Origin: Candidatus Poribacteria bacterium
GTDB lineage: Bacteria; Poribacteria; WGA-4E; WGA-3G
Length of the DNA: 48,181 bases
Assembly (NCBI GenBank): GCA_003635185.1
Contig: PYJA01000028.1
Location: forward strand, 1-48,181
Direction: 5' to 3'
The position numbers were made by a program, and so were the translations under genes. Below, one piece after another: positions 7,932-16,434 of this stretch (position 1 is its first letter; each line of letters opens with the position of its first letter). Under the pieces are notes generated by a model that saw only the letters and a list, made by a program, of their open reading frames with translations, was not told the DNA's origin and ran no database searches.

Positions 7932-8285
7932 ATGACAAACAAAATTGAGACATCTTCAGCAATGCTCATCAGGACTGCAAAAGCTGATGCACGCAAAAAT
8001 GTCTCAAAGTGGCGTTGCGGAATTTTAGGAATATGTTTGAGTTTTCTCCCTTTTATCAATTTTTTTGCACTCGGTATATCAGCTGCTTTTGTGTTCCGCT
8101 TGGTACCGAAAATTGATTTATCCGTACCAGAGCGAGTGAATATCTATTCGCACCATCCAGCACTCTATACCGAAACATACCGAAAGACAGTCAAAAAGTT
8201 TCGATTTATATATATCCTTTGTGGTTGGACCGTAGGAATAATTCTTACAAGACTAAATCTGATACTTTTTTCTGGGTCTTTATAG
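7932..8285 (+). CDS. Small membrane protein, possibly frameshifted
   Basis: 117 residues with two predicted membrane helices (about 30-57 and 92-112) and a basic N-terminus. It starts 21 bases after the PhyH gene with GGGA before the ATG. No family recognised. The reading frame stops just as a repeat end begins (TATAGTTTGGACAATT, also at 25192). In another frame directly downstream the sequence encodes a further hydrophobic stretch (ITIVWTILTVFVWYW). Adding one T to the six-T run at 8266-8271 would join them into a protein of about 155 residues ending at 8398. The extension includes repeat sequence, so this may be chance. Confidence 0.5.
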   Translation: MTNKIETSSAMLIRTAKADARKNVSKWRCGILGICLSFLPFINFFALGISAAFVFRLVPKIDLSVPERVNIYSHHPALYTETYRKTVKKFRFIYILCGWTVGIILTRLNLILFSGSL

Positions 8286-8734
8286 ATATTACTATAGTTT
8301 GGACAATTTTAACCGTTTTCGTGTGGTATTGGGTTAGACAGAAACACCTTAGAGTGCATATATTTTTCGGACACACCTGTCGCCCCGCTGGGGCTTAGTG
8401 GTTTTTTAACACGTTGCTATACACATTTCGCCCCGCTGGGGCTGCCGCTTTGCTGTGGACAGGACATATTTTCTGCAAGTTGTAACGCTACCCAAAACTT
8501 ACAGAAAACAGATGGAGCAGTCCCAGCGGGGCGAAATGTGTATAGGAACCCGGGTACCCTATCTTCTAAAGCCCCAACGGGCAGCATGCGCGTATGGCAT
8601 ACTGCATGAGGTGTTCCAAACAGCGTTGATGGATACCTAATGTTTTCATCAAAACGCGCCTACCGCTTGTGCGTAAGTTCTGGATATAATAAAATGAAAG
8701 TACTCATTAGAGAAATCAAACAGAAGGATCAATT
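8286..8734. repeat. Gene-free stretch with a 28-bp inverted repeat
   Basis: Arms at 8417-8444 and 8518-8545 (CTATACACATTTCGCCCC onward) match at 27 of 28 positions around a 73-base centre. The GC-rich part (CGCCCCGCTGGGGCT) also appears alone at 8380-8395, and a related 'GCCCCAACGGG' at about 8570. A 61-codon frame over this region follows the repeat and is not credible. Nothing else is seen up to the next gene apart from a TATAAT near 8684 without a good -35 box. Confidence 0.6.
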
Positions 8735-9757
8735 ATGAAAATTAGAGAGGTTGTTGTAACTGGGCAGAACCAAGTGGAACTCCAAACCGCTGAAATGGAC
8801 GATTCAAAACTTACACCGAATGAGGTGTTGATAGACACAGAATATACGTTTATTAGCAGCGGCACCGAATTGGCTAACTATACTGGAAAAGATCCGAAAG
8901 TTTTTCAGAAAGGCGCGTGGTGTGCTTACCCATGGCGTTCTGGCTACGCGAACGTTGGGATTGTCCGGGATGTTGGTACAAACGTTACCCGCACGGTGCC
9001 AGGAGACCGTGTTTTTACTTATGGACGACATGCTTCAGCAATTCGGTATTCACAGGACAGACTTATTGCACCAGTTGGAGAAACGATTGACCCTGGTGTT
9101 GTCGCTGCATCACGGATGGCAGGTGTTGCGATGACTGCTATTATTGTTACAGAGATCGGCACTAATCCGCGCGTCATTGTGTTCGGATTGGGATTGGTTG
9201 GTAATCTTGCATCACAGATGTTCCGAATTCACGGATGTCGTGTTATCGGTGTAGACCCAGTAGCCGCAAGACGAAATTTAGCAGAGCGATGTGGTATTGC
9301 ACAGACAATTGGCGGAAATGCAGACGAAGTACAAGCACAAATCCAAGATATTACTAACGGAGAACTTGGCAATATCACCGTTGATGCTGTTGGACACAGC
9401 GGTGTTGTGATGCAGGCGCTTCGTGCAACCGCAAATTATGGGCAACTCATCATACTCGGTTCACCGCGCGTTTCTGTTACCGGTGATTTGACAGAACTTC
9501 TTTCTGATACACATTTGCGTTGGATAACTATCCGTGGTGCGTTGGAGTGGTGTGTCCCGATGTATCCTGAAACTGGCAACCGCACCTCGCAATTCAGCAA
9601 GCAACAGACTATTTTTGATTGGATGGCACGCGGGGAGCTGCACGTTGAACCGTTAATCTCCCATCGTCTAAAACCTGAGCAAATTAAACAAGCTTACGAT
9701 GGACTCCTTAACGAACCTGACACTTATACTGGCGTTGTTTTGGTGTGGGATGCTTAA
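8735..9757 (+). CDS. Medium-chain dehydrogenase/reductase (zinc-type alcohol dehydrogenase family)
   Basis: 340 residues. A GroES-like N-terminal domain is followed by a Rossmann fold with FGLGLVGN near residue 150 and an acidic D after the second strand (GVDP). The catalytic zinc cysteine of classical alcohol dehydrogenases is absent: the segment reads ISSGTELANYTG, as in the BchC-like and bacteriochlorophyll/threonine dehydrogenase-like subgroup, so zinc may not be bound. AGAAGGA precedes the ATG. A paralogue with the same substitution (ISRGSEL) lies at 36036-36995. In such genomes these usually act on cyclitols or sugars next to Gfo/Idh genes; none is next to it here. Substrate unknown. 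Confidence 0.85.
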   Translation: MKIREVVVTGQNQVELQTAEMDDSKLTPNEVLIDTEYTFISSGTELANYTGKDPKVFQKGAWCAYPWRSGYANVGIVRDVGTNVTRTVPGDRVFTYGRHASAIRYSQDRLIAPVGETIDPGVVAASRMAGVAMTAIIVTEIGTNPRVIVFGLGLVGNLASQMFRIHGCRVIGVDPVAARRNLAERCGIAQTIGGNADEVQAQIQDITNGELGNITVDAVGHSGVVMQALRATANYGQLIILGSPRVSVTGDLTELLSDTHLRWITIRGALEWCVPMYPETGNRTSQFSKQQTIFDWMARGELHVEPLISHRLKPEQIKQAYDGLLNEPDTYTGVVLVWDA

Positions 9758-9821
9758 CCGCAAAAAAGATAAACGGTTTTAGAGTTTAGATCGCTGAAAT
9801 AGTACCTTTTTAACCCCTTAT

Positions 9822-9873
9822 ATGAAGATTAAGATAGTAAATCGGTAATTTGGCGAGGTTAGGAAACCTCGCC
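9822..9873. repeat. Half copy of the ATGAAGATTAA element with its hairpin
   Basis: The left module ATGAAGATTAAG...GGTAATT is followed by the hairpin GGCGAGGTT-loop AGGA-AACCTCGCC (9852-9873). The right half seen in the full copies (26872-26998) is missing. Confidence 0.6.
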
Positions 9874-9942
9874 AGCGTTATGGTGTGAGGATTGTTGTTC
9901 ATTGAAATGTGAACATATTTTCGGATTTTACTATAAATAAAA

Positions 9943-9971
9943 TTGACGTTTTTTTGTAAATGTGGTATATT
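9943..9971 (+). promoter_or_regulatory. Sigma70-type promoter of the MurJ-like gene
   Basis: TTGACG at 9943-9948, a 17-base spacer, and TATATT at 9966-9971, about 40 bases before the ATG at 10013. Confidence 0.7.
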
Positions 9972-10012
9972 ATTCGCAACCTACATGCTCAATACTGTGT
10001 CTTTAGCATTTC

Positions 10013-11347
10013 ATGTCGAATAACGATTCACAACCTCAAACGTCCCTCCTTAAAAATGTCCTGCTTATCACACCGCTTAGTCTTATAGGACCTGTTGGCA
10101 CATTTCTGATCTTCGTTGCGTTTGCTACTTGGTTCGGTGATACTGCGGAGATGGATTTTATCTACTATTATTTAGGTATCGCCACATTTCTGATTCAATT
10201 ACTCAGTTCCGCTTCTGCATATTCTGTCCTCGTTCCACTGTTGGCTGAGGCACGCGCGAAAGGTGAAGCTGAAGCGCAACGTTGCGTGCAATCCGTTTTT
10301 TCTTATTATATCAGGCAAATGCCGTGGCTCTGCTGCCTATTAGTTGCAATTTCATGGGGAATCTCACAGTTCTTTTTTCCAAACGCGGGACTTACCACTT
10401 CTGCTGCGATTAGCATTGTCTGTGGATTTCTCATCTTTGCAGTAATTTCATCTTTCCGTTGGATGCTCAAGGCGATTTTAGACACCTACCAAGTATTTCA
10501 TCTCCCCGTGATTGTGCAAGGTTTATGCGCTGTCGTTGTGATTGGAACAATCTTTCTATGTAAACCGTATATGAACTGGTTAAGCATTCCGCTTGCTCTA
10601 ATCATTGGCGAACTGTTTCAAGCAATAATTCTATTTCACCGATGTGGTGTTGTCTTAAAACTGCCGTTTTACAACCTATTGAAAGTGAAATCAACCCACT
10701 CAGATACAGATGGATTTCTATATACAAAACGGTTCCTGCGACAATGTATTCTGATGATGGGGGCAGCTATATCAGACGGATTGAATCCCGTTGTTGACAG
10801 AGGCATGGGGAGTTCGCTTGGTGCAAGTTCGGTCTCAAAACTTGACTATGCACTCCGTTTGTGTGCCATCCCTGAAGCGCTCACAAGAGGGGCACTTCCC
10901 GTACTGCTTTCACATTGGGCAGAAATATCTTCATCAAATAATGGCAAACAACTGCAGCAGAGTGTATGGAGAGGTGTTTTAGTGGTGATCGTTCTGATGG
11001 TGCCGTTTCTAATCGGATTCTACATCCTTCGATCAAATATTGTGGCAATAGTATATGGACATGGAAAATTGTCTGTAGAGGGACAACGACATATTGCTTC
11101 CCTATTGGGCGTTTATCTCATTGGAACGCTTCCACGTCTAATTAGCAGATTGCTTATCCGCGCACACCTGGCACGCCAGGACCATTTGACGGTTGTAACC
11201 ACCACGCTTATTAGGCTCGTTTTGAATCCATTTCTCAATTGGATTTTTATACAGTATTGGGGATTAGAAGGGATTGCTTGGTCAACCGCTTTGCTCTCTT
11301 ATCCGATCCTTGCGTATATTGCGATTGAATTTTGGCGAAAAAGCTAA
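10013..11347 (+). CDS. MurJ/MviN-like lipid flippase of the MOP superfamily
   Basis: 444 residues with about 12-14 hydrophobic segments along the whole length. The arrangement and motifs such as 'ALPVLLSHWAE', 'YGHG..S.EG' and 'RAHLARQD' match the MviN/MurJ branch, which flips lipid II or related lipid-linked sugars across the inner membrane. It is a little shorter than E. coli MurJ (511). No peptidoglycan genes are adjacent, so a role in exopolysaccharide export is equally possible. It has its own promoter. It ends convergently with the GDPD gene, the two overlapping by four bases. Confidence 0.82.
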   Translation: MSNNDSQPQTSLLKNVLLITPLSLIGPVGTFLIFVAFATWFGDTAEMDFIYYYLGIATFLIQLLSSASAYSVLVPLLAEARAKGEAEAQRCVQSVFSYYIRQMPWLCCLLVAISWGISQFFFPNAGLTTSAAISIVCGFLIFAVISSFRWMLKAILDTYQVFHLPVIVQGLCAVVVIGTIFLCKPYMNWLSIPLALIIGELFQAIILFHRCGVVLKLPFYNLLKVKSTHSDTDGFLYTKRFLRQCILMMGAAISDGLNPVVDRGMGSSLGASSVSKLDYALRLCAIPEALTRGALPVLLSHWAEISSSNNGKQLQQSVWRGVLVVIVLMVPFLIGFYILRSNIVAIVYGHGKLSVEGQRHIASLLGVYLIGTLPRLISRLLIRAHLARQDHLTVVTTTLIRLVLNPFLNWIFIQYWGLEGIAWSTALLSYPILAYIAIEFWRKS

Positions 11348-12060
11348 ACCGCAGAAAAACGTTCTGGGTAGTTAGACGTTATACCTTGTACGCCGAAAGC
11401 AGACATCTGACGCATACGCTCAATATCATCTACTGTCCAACACCATAGTGCAATACCACGGCGACGAACTTCGTAAGCAAATTCATCGGTTATCAGTTGG
11501 TGATTAACGTTAAGCAAGCTGCTGCCGAGTATACCGAGTTGTTGACACAGTTGGATGGGATGTGTGTGTCCGTTACTACTTCCGATAAGCCATCCTGTCG
11601 GAATGCCTGGTTCTAAGGCGCGAACGGTTTGTAAAACAGAGGCGTGAAAAGAGATAACAACGGTAAGTTCAAGCAGATCCATCTCTCGGATTTTTTGGAC
11701 GACAGCCTCGGCTATGGTATCATCTTTAATTTCCAAAACCGCAATCGCATTGTCTGTAATACATGTTAATGCTTCCGCAAGCGTTGGTATCTGTTCGCCT
11801 TCAAACTCAGGATTGAACCATGCGCCCGCATCGGCACGTTTGATAATTTTTAAGGTTGTTTGCTTAATCAGACCGCTCATGTTTGTCGTTCGATCCAGAG
11901 AAGCATCGTGTATTACAACAATTTCACCGTCAGCAGTGCCGTGCAGGTCAAATTCAACGGCATCCACACCGATTTTAATTGCTTTCTTGAATGCTGTAAG
12001 TGTATTTTCCGGGGCGATCCCTGATGCACCACGGTGTGCGATTCGAATCCACGAGTTCAT
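11344..12060 (-). CDS. Glycerophosphodiester phosphodiesterase
   Basis: 238 residues, typical of the bacterial cytosolic type. It hydrolyses glycerophosphodiesters to glycerol 3-phosphate and an alcohol. The family signature HRGA...PENT is at residues 9-20, the metal ligands are in EFDLHGT near 37-43, and VIHD follows. No signal peptide is present. It starts six bases downstream of the response-regulator stop codon, so the two are probably one transcript. Its ribosome site is weak, which suits coupled translation. Confidence 0.92.
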   Translation of the reverse strand: MNSWIRIAHRGASGIAPENTLTAFKKAIKIGVDAVEFDLHGTADGEIVVIHDASLDRTTNMSGLIKQTTLKIIKRADAGAWFNPEFEGEQIPTLAEALTCITDNAIAVLEIKDDTIAEAVVQKIREMDLLELTVVISFHASVLQTVRALEPGIPTGWLIGSSNGHTHPIQLCQQLGILGSSLLNVNHQLITDEFAYEVRRRGIALWCWTVDDIERMRQMSAFGVQGITSNYPERFSAV

Positions 12061-12066
12061 AGTTTT

Positions 12067-13503
12067 CTATTTCTTGTTATTATCATCACCGTGTTGTTTC
12101 ATTTTTTTCATAAGAGTTGTGCGGCTGATACCGAGTAATTCTGCAGTTTTTTTCTGATTGTCCGCGCATTCATCTAACGCGAGTTCAATGAGTGCTTTAT
12201 CTAACAATGCTACAACATCATGGTAAAGTTGTCGGTTATCTTCGGCAATTGCGGTTTTCGTAATCCCTCTTAAGACGGATTTTAGAGATGTTTCCAACTG
12301 TGATGGATCGGGAGTAGTGGGACTGTGTCCTATATGTATTTCTGGTGGCAGGTCATCTGGCAAGATTACATCTGATCGGGAGAGCGTTGCTGCGCTTCTG
12401 AGGCAGTTTTCTAACTCGCGGACATTACCGGGCCACGCATATTTTTGTATCAACAGCATGCCTTCTTGTGATATGCCGCGGATCGGTTTGCCGAGTTCAT
12501 CTTGGATAAGTTTCAGGAAATGGGTAACAAGCAATGGAATATCTTCCCGCCGTTCTCGCAGCGGTGGCAGATGGAGTGAGATACGTTTGAAGCGGTAGTA
12601 GAGATCAGCGCGGAATTCTCCGAGTTTCACCATTTCTCCAAGCTCCTGATTTGTTGCAGCAATGACGCGTACATCTACTTTGAGTGTTCGGGTGCCACCT
12701 AACCTTTCAATTTCTTGTGTTTGCAGTGTGCGTAGCAACTTTACTTGCAGGGCAGGACTCATGTTAGCTACTTCATCAAGGAAAAGCGTTCCACCGTCTG
12801 CCAATTCAAATCGTCCGGGTTTCCCTTGCGCTTTAGCACCTGTGAATGCGCCTGCTTCATAGCCGAACAGTTCACTTTCTAATAGTTCATCAGGAAGTGC
12901 TCCGCAATCAACTGGGACGAATGGCTTATCTTTGCGTTCACTTCCAACGTGAATTGCGCGTGCAACGAGGTCTTTTCCTGTTCCCGTTTCTCCTTCAATT
13001 AGCACTGTTGTTGTGTTGCTCGCCATTACCCCGATGAGTTTGTAAATTTCGCGCATCTGCTCGCTTTTTCCAACGAGTCGATGCCCCCGTTGCTCTGTTA
13101 GCGCATCGCTCTCTGTTTCTACAGGCAGCGTGCTGCGGACAGATTGCGTTCGAAAAGCACGTTCAAGGACACCTTTAACGACATCTAAATCTATCGGTTT
13201 CGGCACAAAATCGAACGCATGTAAACGCATAGCCTCTACTGTTGTGTCTACATCGTCATAAGCGGTAATTATAATCACAATTACCCATGGGTGTTGGGTT
13301 TTAATTTCTGCCAACGCCTCCAAACCGCTCATGCCGGGAAGCCCGACATCAAGTAAGATTACATCTGGTTTCTCAGATGCGATGCGGCGCAAACCATCCT
13401 CAGCACTGTTCGCGATGGTAGGGTTGTAACCTTCACCTTCAAGGAACTGCTGAAATGCCCAACAGATTTTTTCGTCGTCGTCAATTACCATAACATTTTT
13501 CAT
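12067..13503 (-). CDS. NtrC-family sigma54-dependent response regulator
   Basis: 478 residues with the full three-domain plan. The receiver domain (1-120) has the phospho-acceptor D52 in LLDVGLPG and K102. The AAA+ domain has GETGTGKD at 171-178, the sigma54-contacting GAFTGA at 218-223, and the 'DEVANMS' Walker B region. A Fis-type helix-turn-helix closes the protein (KTAELLGISRTTL). It should activate RpoN promoters on phosphorylation. AAGGACGG precedes the ATG. No histidine kinase is adjacent, so it is an orphan here, and no -24/-12 promoter was found in the window by eye. Confidence 0.95.
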   Translation of the reverse strand: MKNVMVIDDDEKICWAFQQFLEGEGYNPTIANSAEDGLRRIASEKPDVILLDVGLPGMSGLEALAEIKTQHPWVIVIIITAYDDVDTTVEAMRLHAFDFVPKPIDLDVVKGVLERAFRTQSVRSTLPVETESDALTEQRGHRLVGKSEQMREIYKLIGVMASNTTTVLIEGETGTGKDLVARAIHVGSERKDKPFVPVDCGALPDELLESELFGYEAGAFTGAKAQGKPGRFELADGGTLFLDEVANMSPALQVKLLRTLQTQEIERLGGTRTLKVDVRVIAATNQELGEMVKLGEFRADLYYRFKRISLHLPPLRERREDIPLLVTHFLKLIQDELGKPIRGISQEGMLLIQKYAWPGNVRELENCLRSAATLSRSDVILPDDLPPEIHIGHSPTTPDPSQLETSLKSVLRGITKTAIAEDNRQLYHDVVALLDKALIELALDECADNQKKTAELLGISRTTLMKKMKQHGDDNNKK

Positions 13504-13560
13504 GATGACCGTCCTTACCTGTTTTGCATTCTTAACGTGAGTTCAGCATAAGCAATTTTT

Positions 13561-13741
13561 GTAGCGCAAACTTTTAGTTTGCGTTTCACAGATGCACAAA
13601 CTAAATGTAGTTTAAATAAATATTTCGGTAAGGGGCGAGGTTAGGAAACCTCGCCAGCAGCAGATGTACATCTCTGCTGGCAAGGTTTCCTAACCTTGCC
13701 ATATTACCCAATTTATTTTTTAATCTTCATAAAGTTTGTGC
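13561..13741. repeat. Composite palindromic element between the regulator and LLM genes
   Basis: From left: a GTAG hairpin CGCAAACT/AGTTTGCG (13561-13583); then GCACAAACT (13594) and its partner AGTTTGTGC (13733-13741) enclosing a full ATGAAGATTAA-type element (about 13604-13730). Inside are two hairpins: GGCGAGGTT/AACCTCGCC (13634-13655) and GGCAAGGTT/AACCTTGCC (13679-13700). The second pair differs from the first by a compensating G-to-A and C-to-T change in the stem. No gene lies in the 13504-13766 gap. Confidence 0.7.
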
Positions 13742-13766
13742 CACTTATGTGGCAACTTGGGTATCT

Positions 13767-15050
13767 TTACGTTTTTTGCCGTTTACCGCCTTCTATTGAA
13801 AGTAAAAACTTTTCACCATCATCGCTCATTTCAGGTTTACCCACTTCTACTGCCTGTTCCTCAAGTTTTTTCTTGAGAACTGGATAAGAATCCACAACGG
13901 GCGTTTCATTGAGAGACGTTAAGGCAGGTTTACGCGCTTCTGCAGTTCTGATGGCTTCAACGAGTTTTTCATTTTTTTGTACGGTGTGTGCTGCATCTCG
14001 TGCTTTGAAGTCGGGTAAAACCTTATCGGCAAATAGTTCTAACGATTCGCATATATCTTCATGTTGATTCATACCTGCTTGTTGAATGAAAACAACCTGA
14101 TCGACACCTGCGTCCTCCATTATTTCTAAATGTTCGCGGACTTGGTCGGGCGTGCCGATTCCGGCCCGTGCTTCAGCAGGGTCTTGCTTTGATTGTTTAT
14201 ACAGTTCCCAAATATCTGTTTCACCCGGAACTTGTGAACCGTTATAATAGTAGTGTGCAAGGGCAAATCGGAAGAAACGTAAGCCATCTAAACCGCGAGC
14301 AAGAGCAGTTTCCTCGTTTTGATGGCAGGAAAAACCTGATACCATCGCGATATTCGGGTTCACCCTTTGCGTAAGCGGGGTGCATTCCTTTTCAAAGATT
14401 TCGTAGTACTCCTCTACCCAAAATTTTGCTTCGTTTGCATCAACAAAGGCGAAGGTAAGCGCACCTAATCCATATCTGGCGGCATATCGCAAGCTATCTC
14501 GGCTGGAACAGGCTACCCATGGAGACGGATGCGGTGTTTGCAACGGTTTTGGTACAATGTTACGAGGCGGCATTGAGAAATGTTTCCCATCATATCCTGC
14601 ATAAGGTGACTGTATCATCATTTTTGCAGTTTCACGGGTACATTCTTCCCACATCTCGCGTTTGCATTTTGGGTCAACGTTGAATCCACCAAGTTCCATG
14701 TGGGATGCAGACTCGCCTGTTCCCCACTCAACCCGTCCGTTTGATACCAAGTCAAGTGTTGCGATGCGTTCAGCAACGCGCGCTGGATGGTTGTATGCTG
14801 GTGGCATCAGCACAATGCCGTGTCCAAGTCTAATCTGTTTTGTCCGTTGGCTGCATGCTGCGAGAAATACCTCTGGTGCAGAAGAGTGTGAATACTCTTC
14901 AAGGAAGTGGTGTTCTACCTCCCAAATATAGTCAAACCCAAGTTTGTCAGCTAATTCTACTTGTGCTAACGCGTCTTGAAAAAGTTTGTGTTCTGCCCCT
15001 TCGTGCCAGGGGCGAGGAATTTGGTGTTCATAAAACAGCCCAAATTTCAT
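13767..15050 (-). CDS. LLM-class flavin-dependent oxidoreductase
   Basis: 427 residues, luciferase-like TIM-barrel monooxygenase. The N-terminus (MKFGLFYEHQIPRPW) and the 'ADKLGFDYIWEVEHHFLEEYSHSSAPEV' region with the 'GHGIVLMPP.YNHP.R.AE..A.LD..S.GR' pattern are diagnostic. It uses reduced flavin and oxygen on an unknown substrate. The last 70 residues are charged and lie beyond the usual barrel. AAAGGAAAC is upstream of the ATG. No flavin reductase is next to it. The downstream aldo/keto reductase is on the same strand 125 bases upstream in coordinate terms and is probably separate. Confidence 0.88.
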   Translation of the reverse strand: MKFGLFYEHQIPRPWHEGAEHKLFQDALAQVELADKLGFDYIWEVEHHFLEEYSHSSAPEVFLAACSQRTKQIRLGHGIVLMPPAYNHPARVAERIATLDLVSNGRVEWGTGESASHMELGGFNVDPKCKREMWEECTRETAKMMIQSPYAGYDGKHFSMPPRNIVPKPLQTPHPSPWVACSSRDSLRYAARYGLGALTFAFVDANEAKFWVEEYYEIFEKECTPLTQRVNPNIAMVSGFSCHQNEETALARGLDGLRFFRFALAHYYYNGSQVPGETDIWELYKQSKQDPAEARAGIGTPDQVREHLEIMEDAGVDQVVFIQQAGMNQHEDICESLELFADKVLPDFKARDAAHTVQKNEKLVEAIRTAEARKPALTSLNETPVVDSYPVLKKKLEEQAVEVGKPEMSDDGEKFLLSIEGGKRQKT

Positions 15051-15175
15051 GCGTTATGTTGTTTCCTTTCTCATATCGGTTCGTAGGACTTTGTTTATAC
15101 AAATATGTTGTTTAGAAGTCGCGATTCGGAGATCGCTCCTACAGAAGAGATTTATTATGATTTAAACCATTAGTA

Positions 15176-15943
15176 CTACTTTTCGAGCGTCTGCATTTCC
15201 GCTTCTGTTAGCTGCCATTCAAAGATGTCCATATTTTCACATAGATGTGGTTCTGAACCGGATTTTGGAATGACAACAATGTCTTTCTGGACAAGCCATC
15301 GCAATGCGACCTGTGCTGCTGTCTTTCCGTGTCTGTCGCCAATTTCCGCTAATTCCGTATCTCCTGCAAGGTTTCCTACAGCGAGCGGTCTGTGGGCAGT
15401 GATAGGCATGTTGCGTGTTTCACAATGGTTTCGCAACGCTTCCTTGTTGTTGCGGACATGGTATTCAACCTGATTTGTGCAAATTGGTAGTTTAGATACC
15501 TCACACGCCCGGTCAACTTGGGCAATACTAAAATTGCTGATGCCGATGCTTTTCACTTTGCCCGCGTCGTAGATTTCTTGGAAAGCACCAAAAGTCTCTT
15601 CAAACGGCACGGTATCGCTTGGCCAGTGGATTAACAATAGATCGACGTAGTCCATCTGCAAATCGTTTATACACACTTCAAACTGGCTTAGTACATCGGC
15701 ATGTTTCAGGTGGGTATTCCAAATTTTAGTTGTTATAAATAGGTCTGCACGTTCAACGTTTACATCCCGAAGTGCCTTTCCAATTTGTCGTTGGTTTTCG
15801 TACATCCACGCTGTATCAATATGGGTATACCCCAATTCAATCGCTATTTTGATAATCCGTTCACACTGTCTGCCTTTTAGTTGCCAGGTGCCTAAACCTA
15901 ACATTGGCATTTCGTGTCCGGACGCAAGTTTGACGTTTTCCAT
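15176..15943 (-). CDS. Aldo/keto reductase
   Basis: 255 residues, compact form of the AKR5-like group. The NADPH-dependent catalytic tetrad is complete: D43 and Y48 in HIDTAWMYEN, K73 in TTKIWN, H106 in LLIHWP. The cofactor loop near the C-terminus reads IPKSGS. It reduces aldehydes or ketones, for example 2,5-diketogluconate-like sugars or methylglyoxal; substrate unknown. It appears monocistronic. Confidence 0.93.
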   Translation of the reverse strand: MENVKLASGHEMPMLGLGTWQLKGRQCERIIKIAIELGYTHIDTAWMYENQRQIGKALRDVNVERADLFITTKIWNTHLKHADVLSQFEVCINDLQMDYVDLLLIHWPSDTVPFEETFGAFQEIYDAGKVKSIGISNFSIAQVDRACEVSKLPICTNQVEYHVRNNKEALRNHCETRNMPITAHRPLAVGNLAGDTELAEIGDRHGKTAAQVALRWLVQKDIVVIPKSGSEPHLCENMDIFEWQLTEAEMQTLEK

Positions 15944-16067
15944 AACTATACAATATGGGTTTCAAAGCGGGAACCCAAACACTCCTTTTTTAATTGCATG
16001 GTAGTCAATTTTGGGAAAAAGTTAAGAGAAATATGACGCCTTTCGTAGGTTTGTAGAACAGTGTATG

Positions 16068-16208
16068 TCAGACTCTAAACAACGAAATAATATCTTTCAT
16101 TTTCCACGCTAAAATCAGAATACCCGCGAGCAAAATTAGATACCACACAATCATCGCTTTTACCTGCTTTTTCTTGAAGAATGAACGTTCTGGTCTCTTC
16201 TGATTCAT
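16068..16208 (-). CDS. Small single-pass membrane protein, 46 residues
   Basis: A short frame: a basic N-terminus (residues 1-18 with nine Lys/Arg), one strong membrane helix (about 20-35, WYLILLAGILILAW), and a short tail ending SLFRV. AAGGAG lies seven bases before the ATG, the best ribosome site nearby. A 69-codon frame in another phase overlaps it but has neither a ribosome site nor protein-like composition. The positive-inside rule predicts a cytoplasmic N-terminus. No family recognised; it may be a small regulatory or assembly peptide. Confidence 0.6.
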   Translation of the reverse strand: MNQKRPERSFFKKKQVKAMIVWYLILLAGILILAWKMKDIISLFRV

Positions 16209-16332
16209 AAGGTTGCTCCTTACGCTTAGATTGCATTTCCGACACTGCTGCGATTATGATAGCATATATCTCGGAAAATGTCAAAACCGTTCCAAAAACG
16301 TGTCCAACCCCGTTATTTTGTGAGAAAAAGAT

Positions 16333-16361
16333 TTGCTTTTTGATGTTTTATGTGATATAAT
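16333..16361 (+). promoter_or_regulatory. Sigma70-type promoter of tsaD
   Basis: TTGCTT at 16333-16338 and TATAAT at 16356-16361 with a 17-base spacer. Its position shows that an open frame starting at 16333 cannot be the real gene start. Confidence 0.65.
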
Positions 16362-16434
16362 GAGAAAACTGATTCCGTGGTGGATTTGTGCCGAAGCAGT
16401 GGGTGATGAAGCAGGAATCACAAAGGAGAGTTGT

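Noticed and set aside
8455..8640. 61-codon open frame
   Set aside because: It follows the right arm of an inverted repeat and has no ribosome site or protein-like sequence.
12030..12050. tRNA T-arm-like GATTCGAATCC
   Set aside because: It is inside the GDPD coding sequence and no cloverleaf can be built around it; no tRNA gene was found in the window.
16075..16284. 69-codon open frame on the minus strand
   Set aside because: It overlaps the 46-residue membrane peptide in another phase, lacks a ribosome site and ends in a low-quality sequence.
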